Assembly: GCA_001275005.1 (NCBI GenBank)
Contig: JWZX01001799.1
Span: 1 to 24,178 of the forward strand
Direction: 5' to 3'
Source: Chrysochromulina tobinii
Taxonomy: Eukaryota > Haptophyta > Prymnesiales > Chrysochromulinaceae
DNA length: 24,178 nt
Shown in pieces: positions 7,589 through 17,039 of this stretch. Positions within the stretch are counted from its first letter, which is position 1; every line of letters starts with the position of its first letter. The notes under the pieces are model-generated. The model worked only from the letters and a program-made list of their open reading frames with translations, did not search any database and was not told the origin of the DNA. The position numbers were made by a program, and so were the translations under genes.

Positions 7589-10433
7589 ATGGCGCAGGTG
7601 CTCTACCACAACGTCTCGGTCCACGAGTTCGTGTGCGAGGGCTTGCCCTCATGGGGCCTCGGCATGGGCGTGGCCATGGGCATCGCCGGCTCCATAGGGA
7701 TCAACATTGGCCAGAATGTCCAGGCGATGGGCATCAAGTCGCTGGGCCCGACCGAGTACACGTCACCGTGGCGCTCCAGGCAGTGGCGCATCGGCCTCTT
7801 CATCTTCATCGCCTTCGCGCTCATCAACTTCGGCGCACTGGCCTTTGCTCCCGCTAGCATCCTCGTACCGATCGAATCGCTCCAGTTTGTTACGAACGTA
7901 GCGTGGAACTCGGTGGTCAACAAGATCCGCGTGGGGCTGCGCATGCAGCTGGGCGTCCTCCTCGCCCTCGTGGGCACCAGCCTCAGCGTCGTCTTTGGCG
8001 CGCCGAGCATTTGCCACTCGCCGGCGCAGATGAAGGAGTACTGGGCCAGCACCGCGTGGTGGCTCTTCCTGGCCATCACGCTCTCGTGTGCGACGTGCTG
8101 CTTCATGATGCACCGCTTCTACCGGCGGCGCTGGAAGCAGACGGGCGAGCTGCCGCCGCATCCGGCGCTGCTACCCATCTGTTACTCGCTCTACTGCTCG
8201 CTCATCGGCGGTGGGCCTCTCCGCTGATGACCGCTGATGACCACTGATGACCACTGATGACCACTGATGACCGCTGCTGGCCGCTGATGACCGCTGATGA
8301 CCGCTGATGGTCTCTGATGTTCTCTAATTGCCTCTGATTGCCTCTCTCATCAGGTGGGCAACTCATCGTGCATTCGAAAGCGATCTCGGTGCTCCTCGCG
8401 ATGATGAGCGAAGATCCGGTGGAGGTGCGATCTCGCTGCGATCTCGCAGGCCACTGAGATGCCACTGACGTCCTCTGATAGCCTCCACTGATGGCCGCTA
8501 ATGACCGCTAGTGACCACTGATGGCCTCCACTGATGGCCGCTAATGACCGCTAGTGACCACTGATGGCCTCCACTGATGGCCGCTAATGACCGCTAATGA
8601 CCACTGATGACGTCCCTCATCAGGTGCTTACGAGCTGGCTGCTGTACATCGAGCTCATCTTGGTCGTCGCGACGGGCTGCTTGTGGGGCGTGAAGCTGAC
8701 TGAATGCCTCGTGCTCTACGATCCCCTCATCATCATCCCACTCATGGTGCGCACTTGACTGATGGCCGCAGATCGCATGCTGATTGCCCCTCATCATCAT
8801 CCCACTCATGGGCTTGCAATTGAGTGCCGCGGACTGCCTGCTGATGGCCAATGATTGCCTCCCTCATCGGGTACGACTCCACTTGGGATGATTGGCACTG
8901 ACGAGCCTCTGATGAGCCTCTGATGACGTCTGATTGCCCCCCTCAGGTGGGCACCTACATAACCTTTGGGGGTATTGCGGGCGGCATCTTCTTCCAGGAG
9001 TTCGAGCTGCTTCATGAGGCGACATCCTTGGGCTACGGAGGGTGAGCGCTCTAATTGCCTCTAATTACCTCTGATTGCCTCTAATTACCTCTGATTGCTC
9101 TAATTACATCTGATTGCTCTAATTACATCTGATTGCCTCTCTCATCAGACATCCTTGGGCTACGGAGGGTGGGCGCTCTATGTGGCCGGAATGGTCATGT
9201 GCATGCAAGTGCTCACCACGGCGCGCCCTCTCCTCTCCCCACAGGTGGGCGCTCTATGTGGCCGGAATGCTCATGGTCTTGTATGGGCTCTACTTGATCT
9301 CGATTGACAGCGCGAGGATCAGCGTCGTGTCGAGCGTCGTGGGGGGCGGTGGTGGAAGTCATTTGGAGGCGGCCGGCGGCGCGAAGACGAGCGCCGGAGC
9401 TCAGATGGAGATTGCTCAAGAGGAGCCCTTTACCGACGGCTTCGCTCGCCGACGACTGCGCTTTGAAGGGGAAGCGGTAGTGGGGGAAGCGGTAGTGGGG
9501 GAAGCGGTAAAGGCGACCGCTTCGGAGGGGACGGCGCTCCCGGATGGCGCCGTCGTGGGCGCTGCGGACGAAACGGATCCGGAGCGCACGATCTCGAATT
9601 CGTCAGCTTCGTCAACTTCGAGCGAGAGCACGGCGACGGCGAGCACGACGACCTTGAGCAAGGCGCTCGCCGCGGCGCTCCCGCTCAAGGTGATCGTGCC
9701 GACTGCCACGTCACCGTCCGTCTCGCGCCTCGGTTCGTTCCATGGACTCAGCCAACGGACCGACCGTGAGAACGTCCGAGATAACGTCCGAGATAAGAGC
9801 CTCAGTCGCAACCCGACCCCTTCCGAGCTCATTCACGAGCTGCTTCACAACCCTGCACCCTCCCTGCTGCCGAGCCCGTTTACCGTGTACGGCATGGCCT
9901 CGGGCGAAGGGCGCAGTCCAAGCTCGGGACATCTCGGGTCATCTCGGGACATCTCGGGTCATCTCGGGTCATCTCGGAGTCCAAGCTCGGGCCACAAACC
10001 GAACGAGTCGGCCGCGGTGGAGAGGCTGTGGGGAGATGGCGGGGCGGCGGCGCTCGAGCCCAATACGGCGCTCGAGCCCGCCAACCGAACCGATCGAACC
10101 GAACCGACAGAATCCTCGACTTTCTCGGCGATGGTCACATCGATGCCCTCATCGACTTCGTCAAACGGCTCGAAGGATTCGTCAAACGGCCCTAACGACG
10201 TCACGAAGGATTCGTCCAAGAGCGCGCGCGGCGGGGCACCCCGCGGCGGCACCTTGCTGGCCGGCATGCTTGGGTGGGGCAGCAAGCGCGCCACGAGCTC
10301 AACCCGAGATCCGAGCCGAGATTGGGGAGATCTATCCAAATCGGGCGGCCGGGCGACGAACACAGCCCTCTTCACAGTGTCGGAGTATGAAAGGAAGGGT
10401 CGAGTCGGAAGGAACGCTGAGCTCAGCGCTTGA
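7589..10433 (+). CDS. NIPA/DUF803-like multi-span membrane protein with long tail (5 exons)
   Basis: Exons 7589-8210, 8354-8424, 8624-8746, 8947-9041, 9245-10433 give 699 aa with phases 1, 0, 0, 2 matching throughout. The first about 325 residues are hydrophobic helices. The Gly-rich first helix (GMGVAMGIAGSIGINIGQNVQ, 25-45) and the second with NFGALAFAPASILVPIESL (80-98) resemble the NIPA magnesium-transporter family; SKAISVLLAMM and FGGIAGGIFFQEFELL match later helices of that fold. By family it would move Mg2+ or a similar cation at a plasma or endosomal membrane, but the substrate is inferred. Residues 330-699 form a Ser/Thr/Pro-rich, probably cytosolic tail with no recognised domain. 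ATG 7589 is chosen because it gives a short N-terminus before the first helix; a GTG lies 12 bases upstream. Confidence 0.8.
8211..8353 (+). repeat. NIPA-like gene intron 1, CTGATGACC array
   Basis: The donor GTGGGC and the first bases of exon 2 (GTGGGC after CATCAG) are identical, so the intron is bounded by a direct repeat. The interior is nearly pure CTGATGACCA/CTGATGACCG units, then TGATGTTCTCTAATTGCCTCTGATTGCC before the acceptor. Confidence 0.9.
8425..8623 (+). repeat. NIPA-like gene intron 2, higher-order repeat
   Basis: The donor is GTGCGA (in GGAGGTGCGATCTC), the acceptor CATCAG, phase 0. After a short unique part, a higher-order unit of roughly 48-50 bp (CTGATGGCCTCCACTGATGG, then CCGCTAATGACCGCTAGTGA) occurs about three times. 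The exon starts GTGCTT, echoing the donor. Confidence 0.85.
8747..8946 (+). repeat. NIPA-like gene intron 3, exon-3 copy and decamers
   Basis: The donor is GTGCGC and the acceptor CCCTCAG, phase 0. At about 8786-8811 there is a copy of the exon 3 end (CCCCTCATCATCATCCCACT and following CATGG). CTGATGGCC, CTGATTGCC, AATGATTGCC and CTGATGAGCC repeats occupy the rest. Exon 4 starts GTGGGC. Confidence 0.85.
9042..9244 (+). repeat. NIPA-like gene intron 4, decamers plus intact exon-junction copy
   Basis: The donor region GTGAGCGCTCTA matches the exon 5 start GTGGGCGCTCTA at 11 of 12 positions. The first part is CTAATTGCC/CTAATTACC/CTGATTGCC repeats ending CATCAG at 9149. Then 9150-9195 is a copy of the exon 4 end running without break into the exon 5 start. 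It is followed by GCATGCAAGTGCTCACCACG and the final CCCCACAG acceptor. Splicing straight from 9041 to 9245 gives the single-copy protein GYGGWALYVAG. Confidence 0.9.
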
Positions 10434-10525
10434 CGAAACGAGCTCTGAGCTCAGCGCTTGTTGACGAAACGGGCTCTGTGCTCAGCGCTTGTTGACGAAA
10501 CGAGCTCTGCGCTCAGCGCATGACC
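10414..10525 (+). repeat. About 30-bp tandem repeat at the NIPA-like stop codon
   Basis: Four degenerate copies of GAGCTCAGCGCTTGTTGACG followed by AAACGAGCTCT run across the stop codon (10431-10433) into the 3' flank. The first copy supplies the last codons and the TGA. The GAGCTC and AGCGCT cores are palindromic. A change in copy number could alter the C-terminus. Confidence 0.85.
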
Positions 10526-11386
10526 ACGTTGGACGAGTCGAGTCGCTGGCCCCGGTGGTCGCAGCAATAGATGGATGGATGATGGACGCGTATCGCGTGT
10601 TGCGAGCGGACCAAAGGCCGTGGCGCTGGCGCCGCGCTGCCTTGCATGCAAGTGCCCACGACAGCGCCAACGGCCCGAGGCGCTGGCGGGTCGTCGAAGA
10701 CGAGATCGAACGAGATGGATATTATATGGGGCACCCCGCAGCACTCACTTTGGGTTCCCACACAGGTGTTTGACCTTTCGTCGTGTTCTCGATTCAGAAT
10801 GAACAATGATGAATACAGCTCACAGGTTAACAGGCAGTGGCGCAGGTTTACAGCATACAGGCTTACAGGACGTTCGGTAATAAAGTTCACACGCGTGTTC
10901 AGTGATGATACGGTCCCGCGCGGTCTCGCGGAGACGTGTTGAACGGTCGCTGACCGCCGCAGGCCACCTGGCCACGCCTCACGCGGTGCCGACCGCCGGG
11001 GCGGCAGACCCGCACGCATCGTCCGCACGCGGATCCTTACACTACGATTATTCACACGACATGGTTCGGGTTCAGGTCCGCGGCGCCACGACCTCCGCGC
11101 ACCGCGCGGCAGCCGGCTATCGAGCCGGCACCCTCCCCCCGCCTCCGCCTTAAAGCACATCGCCGATCCGCCGACCCGACGGCCCGACGGCCCGACGCGC
11201 CGGCCGGCAGCCGAGCCAGAGCCCGGTGCCCGCAGGCAGGTCCCCGCGCGGGGCGTTTCCCGTTTGTCGGGGTCCGCCCCCGCCGCCGGCCGCACGCAAT
11301 CGCATGGGACACGGCCGTACAGCGAATTTTTAGTCATATTTCGAGCAGTCAAAAGAAATGCACCGCCGACTGACGCGGCGATCTGA
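10434..11386. other. Convergent intergenic region between NIPA-like and snurportin genes
   Basis: This is the shared 3' region of a plus-strand and a minus-strand gene. It contains the tandem repeat at 10414-10525, a copy of GCATGCAAGTGC at 10644-10655, ACAGG-rich sequence at about 10815-10870 and a plus-strand AATAAA at about 10878. From 10910 to 11290 it is very GC-rich. A long minus-strand open frame here has an Arg/Gly/Pro-rich translation with no recognisable motif and is judged non-coding. Confidence 0.45.
10644..10680 (+). repeat. Copy of the shared GCATGCAAGTGC element
   Basis: GCATGCAAGTGCCCACGACA followed by GCGCCAACGGCCC resembles the 3' intron ends at 4109-4147 and 9201-9244. This copy lies outside any recognised intron and lacks a nearby CAG acceptor in the same position, so it may be a dispersed repeat or the remnant of an intron. 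A more diverged relative (CGCAAGTGCCCGCGACGGCG) is at about 16444. Confidence 0.55.
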
Positions 11387-12667
11387 CTATTCACTAATCA
11401 TCGCATCGTCCCCATCTTCTGCGTCTGCCTTGGCGCCCAGCATGACGCCGCTGAGCACCGGCGGCGCCGTCGAGGACACACTGAGCGGCGGTGCTGACGG
11501 CAGCCCCTCCGCCGGCAGCGCATCCTCCATCGGGGGCCGCTCGGCCGCTTCCCACAGCTCGGAGAAGCGCACCGCCGACTCCAACTCCGCAGCTCGCCAT
11601 CGCGCCGCCTGCCCAGGACGTCGCTTGAGCTGCTCGCGCATCTGGTCGGAGCCATAGTCGAAGAACCGCGCGGAGCAGCTCGCGTCGGCCCAGCTGAGCA
11701 CCAGTGGGCTCATGCCGCCCTCGTAGAGCGCCTCGCGATGCACAAAGAGAAGCCCATCCTTCGGTGCTGCAAAGGGGGGGCTGCCCGCGTACGCTGCATG
11801 CAGGTTGAGGGGGGTGGCGGGCAATGCAAGCAGCGGCGCGAAGACGCAGGGGTTGGCGGCGCTGCGCTGCTGGGTCGCGGGCGCCGTCGCGGGCGCCGGC
11901 TCGTCCGCCCCGAGCCGCTGGCGCAGCCAAAAGTGACGAAACTCGAAAGGGCAGTCGACGAGCCGATGCCCATTCCACGCGAGGCAGTCGAGCACGTAAT
12001 AGGTCTTCTCGGCGTCGGACCAGATGCAGTCGAGGACGCACGCGCCGACGGCGCCGCGGCTGGCGCGGCTGCCGCCGGGGAGCGCCGACGGGAAGGCGCG
12101 CGGCTTGCCGCCAGTGCGACCATACGCCCGTGTGAGCTCCCCCGTCGTGCGCACGAGGCAGCGCCAGCCGGCGGGCCGCGGCGTCACGTACCAACTGCCC
12201 GCGAGGTCAGGAGGCACGTCAACGAGCCACTCGGCGCTCGTGAGCTGCTCAGCGGCCACATTACGCCCGGGCCCACGGCGCGTGCGCCCGCTGCGGCCCG
12301 CCCGCTTGCCGCCGCTGCCACCGGCTCCTGTGTCCATCTCATCAGCGGCGGCCGTCGCAGACGCCGGCGTCGCCACGGCTTCCATGGACTCGCTCTCGGC
12401 CTCTGACTCACCATGATCCTCCACGCTCAAGTCGAAGGCCTCGGGCGCCGGCACGCCGTCCCATACCCCACGGGACTGCGCGAGCACCTGTGCCCGGCGA
12501 GCCCTCTGGCTCGAGAGCACCACCTCGCGACGCCGCCTCTGATCGATGCGATTGCGATCCTTGATCGACTCACGGTGTGTTGGCTCCTCAAGCGCGGTAG
12601 CAGGTGGCGAGCAGAACAGCCCGAAGCTCGCCGACGCTGGCGCTGAAAGCTCGCTCGCGCTCGACAT
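11387..12667 (-). CDS. SNUPN: Snurportin-1-like m3G-cap snRNP import adaptor (intronless)
   Basis: A 426-residue single-exon gene. Snurportin binds the trimethylguanosine cap of spliceosomal U snRNPs and links them to importin-beta for nuclear import. Residues 31-67 (HRESIKDRNRIDQRRRREVV and following RARRAQVLAQSRG) look like an importin-beta-binding segment. Residues about 140-345 match the cap-binding domain: SAEWLVDVPPDLAGSW, LPGG, VLDCIW, TYYVLDCLAWNGHRLVDCPF, FRHFWLRQRL, and DGLLFVHREALYEGGMSPLVLSW, whose tryptophans are candidates for cap stacking. Between them lies an acidic, Gly/Ser-rich linker; the last 70 residues are disordered and acidic. ATG 12667 gives the basic segment its usual N-terminal place. 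The absence of introns contrasts with the repeat-laden neighbours. A link to this genome's unusual splicing is thematic only. Confidence 0.88.
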   Translation of the reverse strand: MSSASELSAPASASFGLFCSPPATALEEPTHRESIKDRNRIDQRRRREVVLSSQRARRAQVLAQSRGVWDGVPAPEAFDLSVEDHGESEAESESMEAVATPASATAAADEMDTGAGGSGGKRAGRSGRTRRGPGRNVAAEQLTSAEWLVDVPPDLAGSWYVTPRPAGWRCLVRTTGELTRAYGRTGGKPRAFPSALPGGSRASRGAVGACVLDCIWSDAEKTYYVLDCLAWNGHRLVDCPFEFRHFWLRQRLGADEPAPATAPATQQRSAANPCVFAPLLALPATPLNLHAAYAGSPPFAAPKDGLLFVHREALYEGGMSPLVLSWADASCSARFFDYGSDQMREQLKRRPGQAARWRAAELESAVRFSELWEAAERPPMEDALPAEGLPSAPPLSVSSTAPPVLSGVMLGAKADAEDGDDAMISE

Positions 12668-12920
12668 TGCGACCGAGCGCTTTACCGAGCGCGAAGGGGC
12701 ACGGGTTTCTTGTGTGAAGATTTGGAAAAATAAAACAGACCACAGGTGAAAGGCTCCATCGAGCGCCCCGCGCGCCTGTCTGGCATTAGGTCCGAGCGAT
12801 CACATCTCGTCTGGCCGCTTCAGTGGTCGCCCCCTGCTCTCCAATAGAAATAGAGACCCACGCTGGCTCGCGTGTGTCCATGCCGACCCGTCCTCTCCCC
12901 GCCACGCGCGTCGCGCCTGC
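12668..12920. promoter_or_regulatory. Short intergenic region: snurportin promoter and subunit f 3' end
   Basis: A gap of about 250 bp between two minus-strand genes. On the minus strand a T-rich stretch (GTTTTATTTTTCC, about 12723-12735) lies roughly 55-70 bp before the snurportin ATG and could be a core promoter element or 5' leader. No defined motif can be assigned with confidence. Confidence 0.3.
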
Positions 12921-13308
12921 TCAGTGGTGGTCGCCCGCGAGCGCCGCCTTCTTCTTCCGTGCGTGCTGCTCGTCTGCGATGACAAGAGCAGGACCGAAAT
13001 GGCACAGAGGGTCAGGATCGAAATGGGGGACACAAGAGGGCCAGGAAAATGACTCGGCGCGCGTGCGCGCGGTGCGCGCGGGGACGCTGCGGCGGCGCGG
13101 GTGGAGACGGAGCCGTCGCGCGATGCTCGTGCGCACGTTTCAGGTGGGGGTACTCGAGGCAGTAGCCGAGGATGAGCACGAAGCCCATGACGTGCTGGAT
13201 GGGGCGGAAGCGGCTGGTGTTGATGAAGGCCTTCTGGTAGTCCTTGAACCAGCTCATGCCGGAGATGCCATAGTTGCCCTTGAGGAGACCCAGGTACGGA
13301 GGATCCAT
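12921..13308 (-). CDS. ATP5MF: Mitochondrial ATP synthase subunit f-like (2 exons)
   Basis: Exons 13137-13308 and 12921-12973 join in phase 1 to give 74 aa. The donor is GTGCGC and the acceptor ATCGCAG. The protein reads YGISGMSWFKDYQKAFINTS, then one hydrophobic helix (about 37-53, IQHVMGFVLILGYCLEY), then PHLKHEQHARKKK. This layout and the YxHLKHE end match the small Fo subunit f, which sits in the inner membrane near the peripheral stalk and dimer interface. The conserved HLKHE sequence is split by the intron (HLK plus HE), which supports the splice model. There is no cleavable targeting peptide, as is usual for this subunit. An upstream 5' UTR intron is possible because CTTCGCAG stands just before the ATG. 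Confidence 0.82.
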
Positions 13309-14330
13309 TGCGAACGGCCTGCGAAGGCGGAAGCACACGGAAACCACGGTGAGACTCTCGGTGGTCCTCTTGAGCGGCGTGCTCCTGTGAGAGATGGTAT
13401 GCCGCTCGGAAGCGGCGGAGCGCGCGTGCCAGCTGCCGGCGTCACGGCGCGCCCAGCCCGGGGCAGGCGGTTGGACGCTGGCCGCCTCGCCACCAGCCAG
13501 ACGACAGCAAAACAGGGCACACGCAAGGAGCCATCTTGCCTGTTTTGCGAATGCGCTCTGCACGGCGCTTTATGGTGTGAATTACTGAACATGAATCTGT
13601 TTCTACTTGACTGAATGTAATAATTGACCGAGAATTGACCCTTACTGTACATTGACTAGATGACTCAGAGAGCACGGAGGAGAGTCACTGTCGAGAGACT
13701 TGCTGACGCGTCAATGCGTGAATCGGTATGCATCATACGATATCACACACGATATCTCATTAACATTATCTCATTTCACATTTTTCAATGTGAATATCAA
13801 TGTGTCTTTGTGTGCAATGTCGAATGTGTTTTACTGATTCGGACTCTTCGCACTTCCCTCTGTACGTGGACCGTGGCCCTATTTTCGGCTTCGTCGAAAC
13901 CTTCTCCAACATGGCGGTCCAAACACCCGTGGTGCGGGGAGGGAGACCACGGGACCCGCGCCAGTGGTCGCCAGGAGTGCCGCCAGTGGTGAGTGGAGCT
14001 GCCGCAACCCGTGCCATGCATGTGCACACATCAGATCGTCACGCGTCATCTACGTCTGCACCTCCGCGCCTGCACACTCCACCTGCACCGCCGATCACGC
14101 ATCCGCGGTGCCACTTCGCATGCATTTTGCATGGCCCTCTCTCGACAGGATCAGCGATGCCAAATTAGGGATGCCATCACACGCTGCCGTGCCAGTGCAC
14201 CCGGGGGCGGGGCCACTGAGTCTCAGGCGACCCTTCATCATCTCCATGGGTGAGATCGATATCTCCGTTGGTGAGATCGATATCTCCGTTGTGAGATCGA
14301 GAGCTCCGTGGGGGAGATCGAGAGCTCCCA
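13309..14330. other. Intergenic region with an AT-rich island
   Basis: The part next to subunit f (13309-13560) is GC-rich and could hold its 5' leader. From about 13565 to 13870 the sequence is markedly AT-rich (GATATCACACACGATATCTC and similar), in sharp contrast to the rest of the window. A short open frame starting ATGGCGGTCC at about 13910 is followed by a GTGAGT, but it has no recognisable product. GAGATCGATATCTC repeats occupy the right end. Confidence 0.45.
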
Positions 14331-14332
14331 TC
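14252..14332. repeat. GAGATCGATATCTCCGTTG tandem repeats
   Basis: Four related copies of about 20 bp, two GAGATCGATATCTCCGTTG-like and two GAGATCGAGAGCTCC-like, run up to the stop codon of the Myb-like gene. GATATC and GAGCTC cores make each copy partly palindromic. The array lies in the 3' flank of the minus-strand gene. Confidence 0.85.
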
Positions 14333-14589
14333 AATTGAGGAAGTCGGAGATCGAGCTGACGCTCATCATCGACGCCGTAGCAGTGAGCGGGGGAGGCCCT
14401 GCCGACACAAGAGGGGCTTCGGTCAGGGCGGCGAGCGCCGTAGTGAGCGGCGGAGGCACCGCGGACGCGGGAGGGGCTTCCAACGCCGCCGACGTGTCGA
14501 TGAAGTCGCGCATGAACGACGACACCGAGCGCCCATCCAAGTGAGGCATCGAAGGGATGCGCGACACGAGCGGCGCGCCGCTCCCGCTC

Positions 14590-14629
<40 letters not shown>

Positions 14630-15058
14630 TCCGACCCGAAGCTTGACGAAACTCCGAAGCTTGACGAGAGGTGCTCGGGGGTGCCAAATTAGGGACGAGA
14701 GGCGACGAGCTCGCCACGGCGCCGTAGCCCTCGTCCCTGAGTTGGTTGCCGCTGTAGCCCTCGTCGCCGGTGAGCTCGCGGATGTAGCTCGTCACGGAGC
14801 GCGTCAGTTTCGGCGGCTCCACGGCATTGCTGGCCGTTGCATCACGCGAGGCGACGCGTCGCAGCGACGGAGGGGCGGCGGGATCCGAAGCGACGGCGTT
14901 GAAGCTGGGTGGCAGCTCGGCGGGCGAGTCGGCCACGAACAACATCAAGTCCCTCGTCGCCGGGCTGAACAGTTCGGAGTGCGTCGCCAGCTCCTTGAGG
15001 AACGACGTGTTCATTCGATGCAGGCTTGGAGGCTCGTGGGCAGACGATGACGAGGAGC

Positions 15059-15091
<33 letters not shown>

Positions 15092-15711
15092 AGGCCGCCG
15101 GGGCGTCGTAGCTCTCGTAGCTCCTCATCCCCGGGATGCCGCGCGTGGCGTTCTCATACGCCTCACGCGCCTCCGCGGGCACGAGCTTCGAGCCGGAGCG
15201 GGTGCGCTTCAGCGGCGGCTGGCCGAGCGGTCCAGCGCCTTCGCTGCCCAGGTATCCGGCGGCGCTCGCCGTCCTGCTACTGCTGCCCATGCCCATGCCC
15301 ATGAACGGCGCGGCGGTCATCTGGATGGGCACGTCGGGCAGGTCGACCTGCGGGCCGCCGCGCAGCTTCGCCGAGCAGATGTGCCCTCGCTTCGGCTGGC
15401 CGCACGCATGGCACCGGTTCTTGAGGTCATGTCCCTCCTCACGCATCTTACGGCCCTTTTCAATGCGCTGCCACCGGTTGCGCACCGACGAGACCTGCGC
15501 ACGCGTGAGGGCGAGCCCACGAGGTGGCTCAGGGTGACGCCAGGCCCATGCAGAGGCCCCTAGAGCGGCGAGAGGCCACACGCACCGTTCGGCCAGGAAG
15601 CCGTTTGACGATCTGCTTCCACTTGGGCCCCTCGGCCTGCACCATCTCCAAAATGATTTGGTCCTCCTCCGGGTCCCAGGCCTTCATGAACTCGTGCGCT
15701 CCGCCCGGCAT
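14331..15711 (-). CDS. Myb/SANT-domain protein with zinc knuckle (2 exons)
   Basis: Exons 15586-15711 and 14331-15494 (91-bp intron, GTGCGT...GTGCGCAG, phase 0) give 429 aa. Residues 10-58 form one Myb/SANT repeat with Trp12, Trp31 and Trp50 spaced exactly 19 apart (KAWDPEEDQIILEMV, GPKWKQIVKRLPGRT, SSVRNRWQRIEKG). The intron splits it after LPGRT. A CHACGQPKRGHIC motif (Cys70, Cys73, His80, Cys82) follows and looks like a small zinc knuckle. The rest is disordered: two poly-Gly runs and short repeated motifs TSFLKELAT, TSYIRELTG, SSFMRDFID, SSISDFLN, perhaps docking helices. A nuclear, DNA-binding regulatory role is likely; targets are unknown. ATG 15711 is the first ATG in the frame upstream of the domain. 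Confidence 0.85.
14585..14632. repeat. CCG triplet run (poly-Gly in the Myb-like protein)
   Basis: A nearly uninterrupted (CCG)n run encodes a stretch of glycines on the minus strand in the disordered part of the Myb-like protein. A second, shorter CCG run at about 15060-15090 encodes another poly-Gly run in the same protein. Pure triplets of this kind are prone to length change. Confidence 0.9.
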
Positions 15712-16532
15712 CGTACGCTTGGGAGGAAAAGGCGGACGCCTCGATCGCGGCGGCACCAACAAACAGGGACAGACGCCGTCGAAGCAAAAGAAAGGGGAAG
15801 CCTTTCAACACGGGCCACTTCACAGGTGAACCCCATCCTCAGGAACTTTCACACTCGTGAGACTTCACAGACATCACACAGCACGCTCCTGGCCCACCGC
15901 GCCCAGTATAAGGCTCTAGGGCCCGCCCGCTCCCCCGCACCGCGCTCACGCGTCCGCGTCGGTGTCACGGACCCACGCTGCCACGCAGACGCACGGCACC
16001 GCGGCCGCGGGTCACCGCGCGCGCGGCCGCGGGAGAAAACGGAAGGTAGTTGGTAGAAGCGGGGGGGGGGGCAGCCGCGCACACACCACACACGTGACAC
16101 GCGAGTCCGGCCTCCCCCATGCTCCCCAATGTGCGTAGGTAGAGCGCTTGGAAGTTACAAATTCCCCGCTCTCGCTCTGTCGGCGGCGTCGCCGACCGCG
16201 ACCCGCGGGCGCTACTTGCTACTTCCGCGGGCCCGCCAACGCTCATCCTTCGCGGCGCGCGCGAGGCGCGACCGTCTCCTCCTCGTGGGGCAACGGCGAG
16301 TCGGCGACGTCCATGCGGGGTCATCCACACGCACAAGCCCCGCCGCACCGACTGCGCATACAACGAGCTTTCACCATACCCCAACCCCTCCACACAGCCC
16401 TCCTTGATACTCCTTGACTCTCAAGACGAAGCACTTACTGAGACGCAAGTGCCCGCGACGGCGCCCGCGGGTCGGCCACGGCTGTGCCGCCCGTTGCCAG
16501 TACCCTCCATTACTCCCCGTTGAGCTTCCCAC

Positions 16533-16700
16533 AACGACCGTGTCACCAGAGACGTTGGACCGAGCCTCAGCTGTGAATGGCCAGCCTGTGAACGACCGTG
16601 TCACCAGAGACGTTGGACCGAGCCTCAGCTGTGAATGGCCAGCCTGTGAACGACCGTGTCACCAGAGACGTTGGACCGAGCCTCAGCTGTGAATGGCCAG
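16533..16700. repeat. 58-bp tandem repeat, nearly three copies
   Basis: Copies start at 16533, 16591 and 16649, each beginning AACGACCGTGTCACCAGAG, with a period of exactly 58 bp. The third is cut short after GAATGGCCAG, but AGACGTTG...GAGCCTCAGC recurs in diverged form just after it. Copies are almost identical, so the expansion is recent. There is no unique spacer between copies, so it is not a CRISPR-like array. Confidence 0.95.
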
Positions 16701-16744
16701 AGACGTTGCATGCGAGCCTCAGCTTCTCGAGCCTCAGCTCCCCT

Positions 16745-16840
16745 CCACCGAGTACACCCCCTCTGGTATGCCCCCCCCCCTCACCGAGTACAACCCCTCT
16801 GGTATGCCCCCCCCCCCTCACCGAGTACACCCCCTTCGGC
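16745..16840. repeat. About 36-bp repeat with poly-C tracts
   Basis: Three copies of CACCGAGTACACCCCCTCTG followed by GTATGCC and a run of nine to eleven C. The C runs are G runs on the minus strand and could form G-rich secondary structures there. The array sits 3' of the amidohydrolase gene. Confidence 0.85.
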
Positions 16841-17039
16841 GATGGCGCCATCATCATCACCTTGCGGTCCACAGCCTCCAGAGGCAACAGCGCCACGCCC
16901 CTAGTGCCATGTCTGCGCCTTCCCCCGAGGCCCCGCGATAGTAGAACGACCCGCGACGCGCGCGCTTCCCCCCCGCCCACGCACCAGCCCCCTCCTTGGA
17001 GATTGGATCTCATCGAAGAGTCCTGACGGAGAGTTCTTG

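Noticed and set aside
11050-11090. tRNA-like GGTTCGGGTTCAGGTCC string
   Set aside because: No acceptor stem, D-arm or anticodon arm of the right spacing could be found around it.
10513-11394. Long minus-strand open frame (293 codons) between the NIPA-like and snurportin genes
   Set aside because: Its translation is Arg/Gly/Pro-rich with no motif, it overlaps tandem repeats and very GC-rich sequence in which stop codons are rare, and it lies in a convergent 3' region.
13910-13990. Possible short first exon ATGGCGGTCCAAACACCC ending at a GTGAGT
   Set aside because: The peptide MAVQTPVVRGGRPRDPRQWS resembles nothing known, and no convincing second exon follows on the plus strand.
16533-16700. 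Regular 58-bp repeats as a CRISPR-like array
   Set aside because: Copies are directly adjacent with no unique spacers, and the window is eukaryotic.
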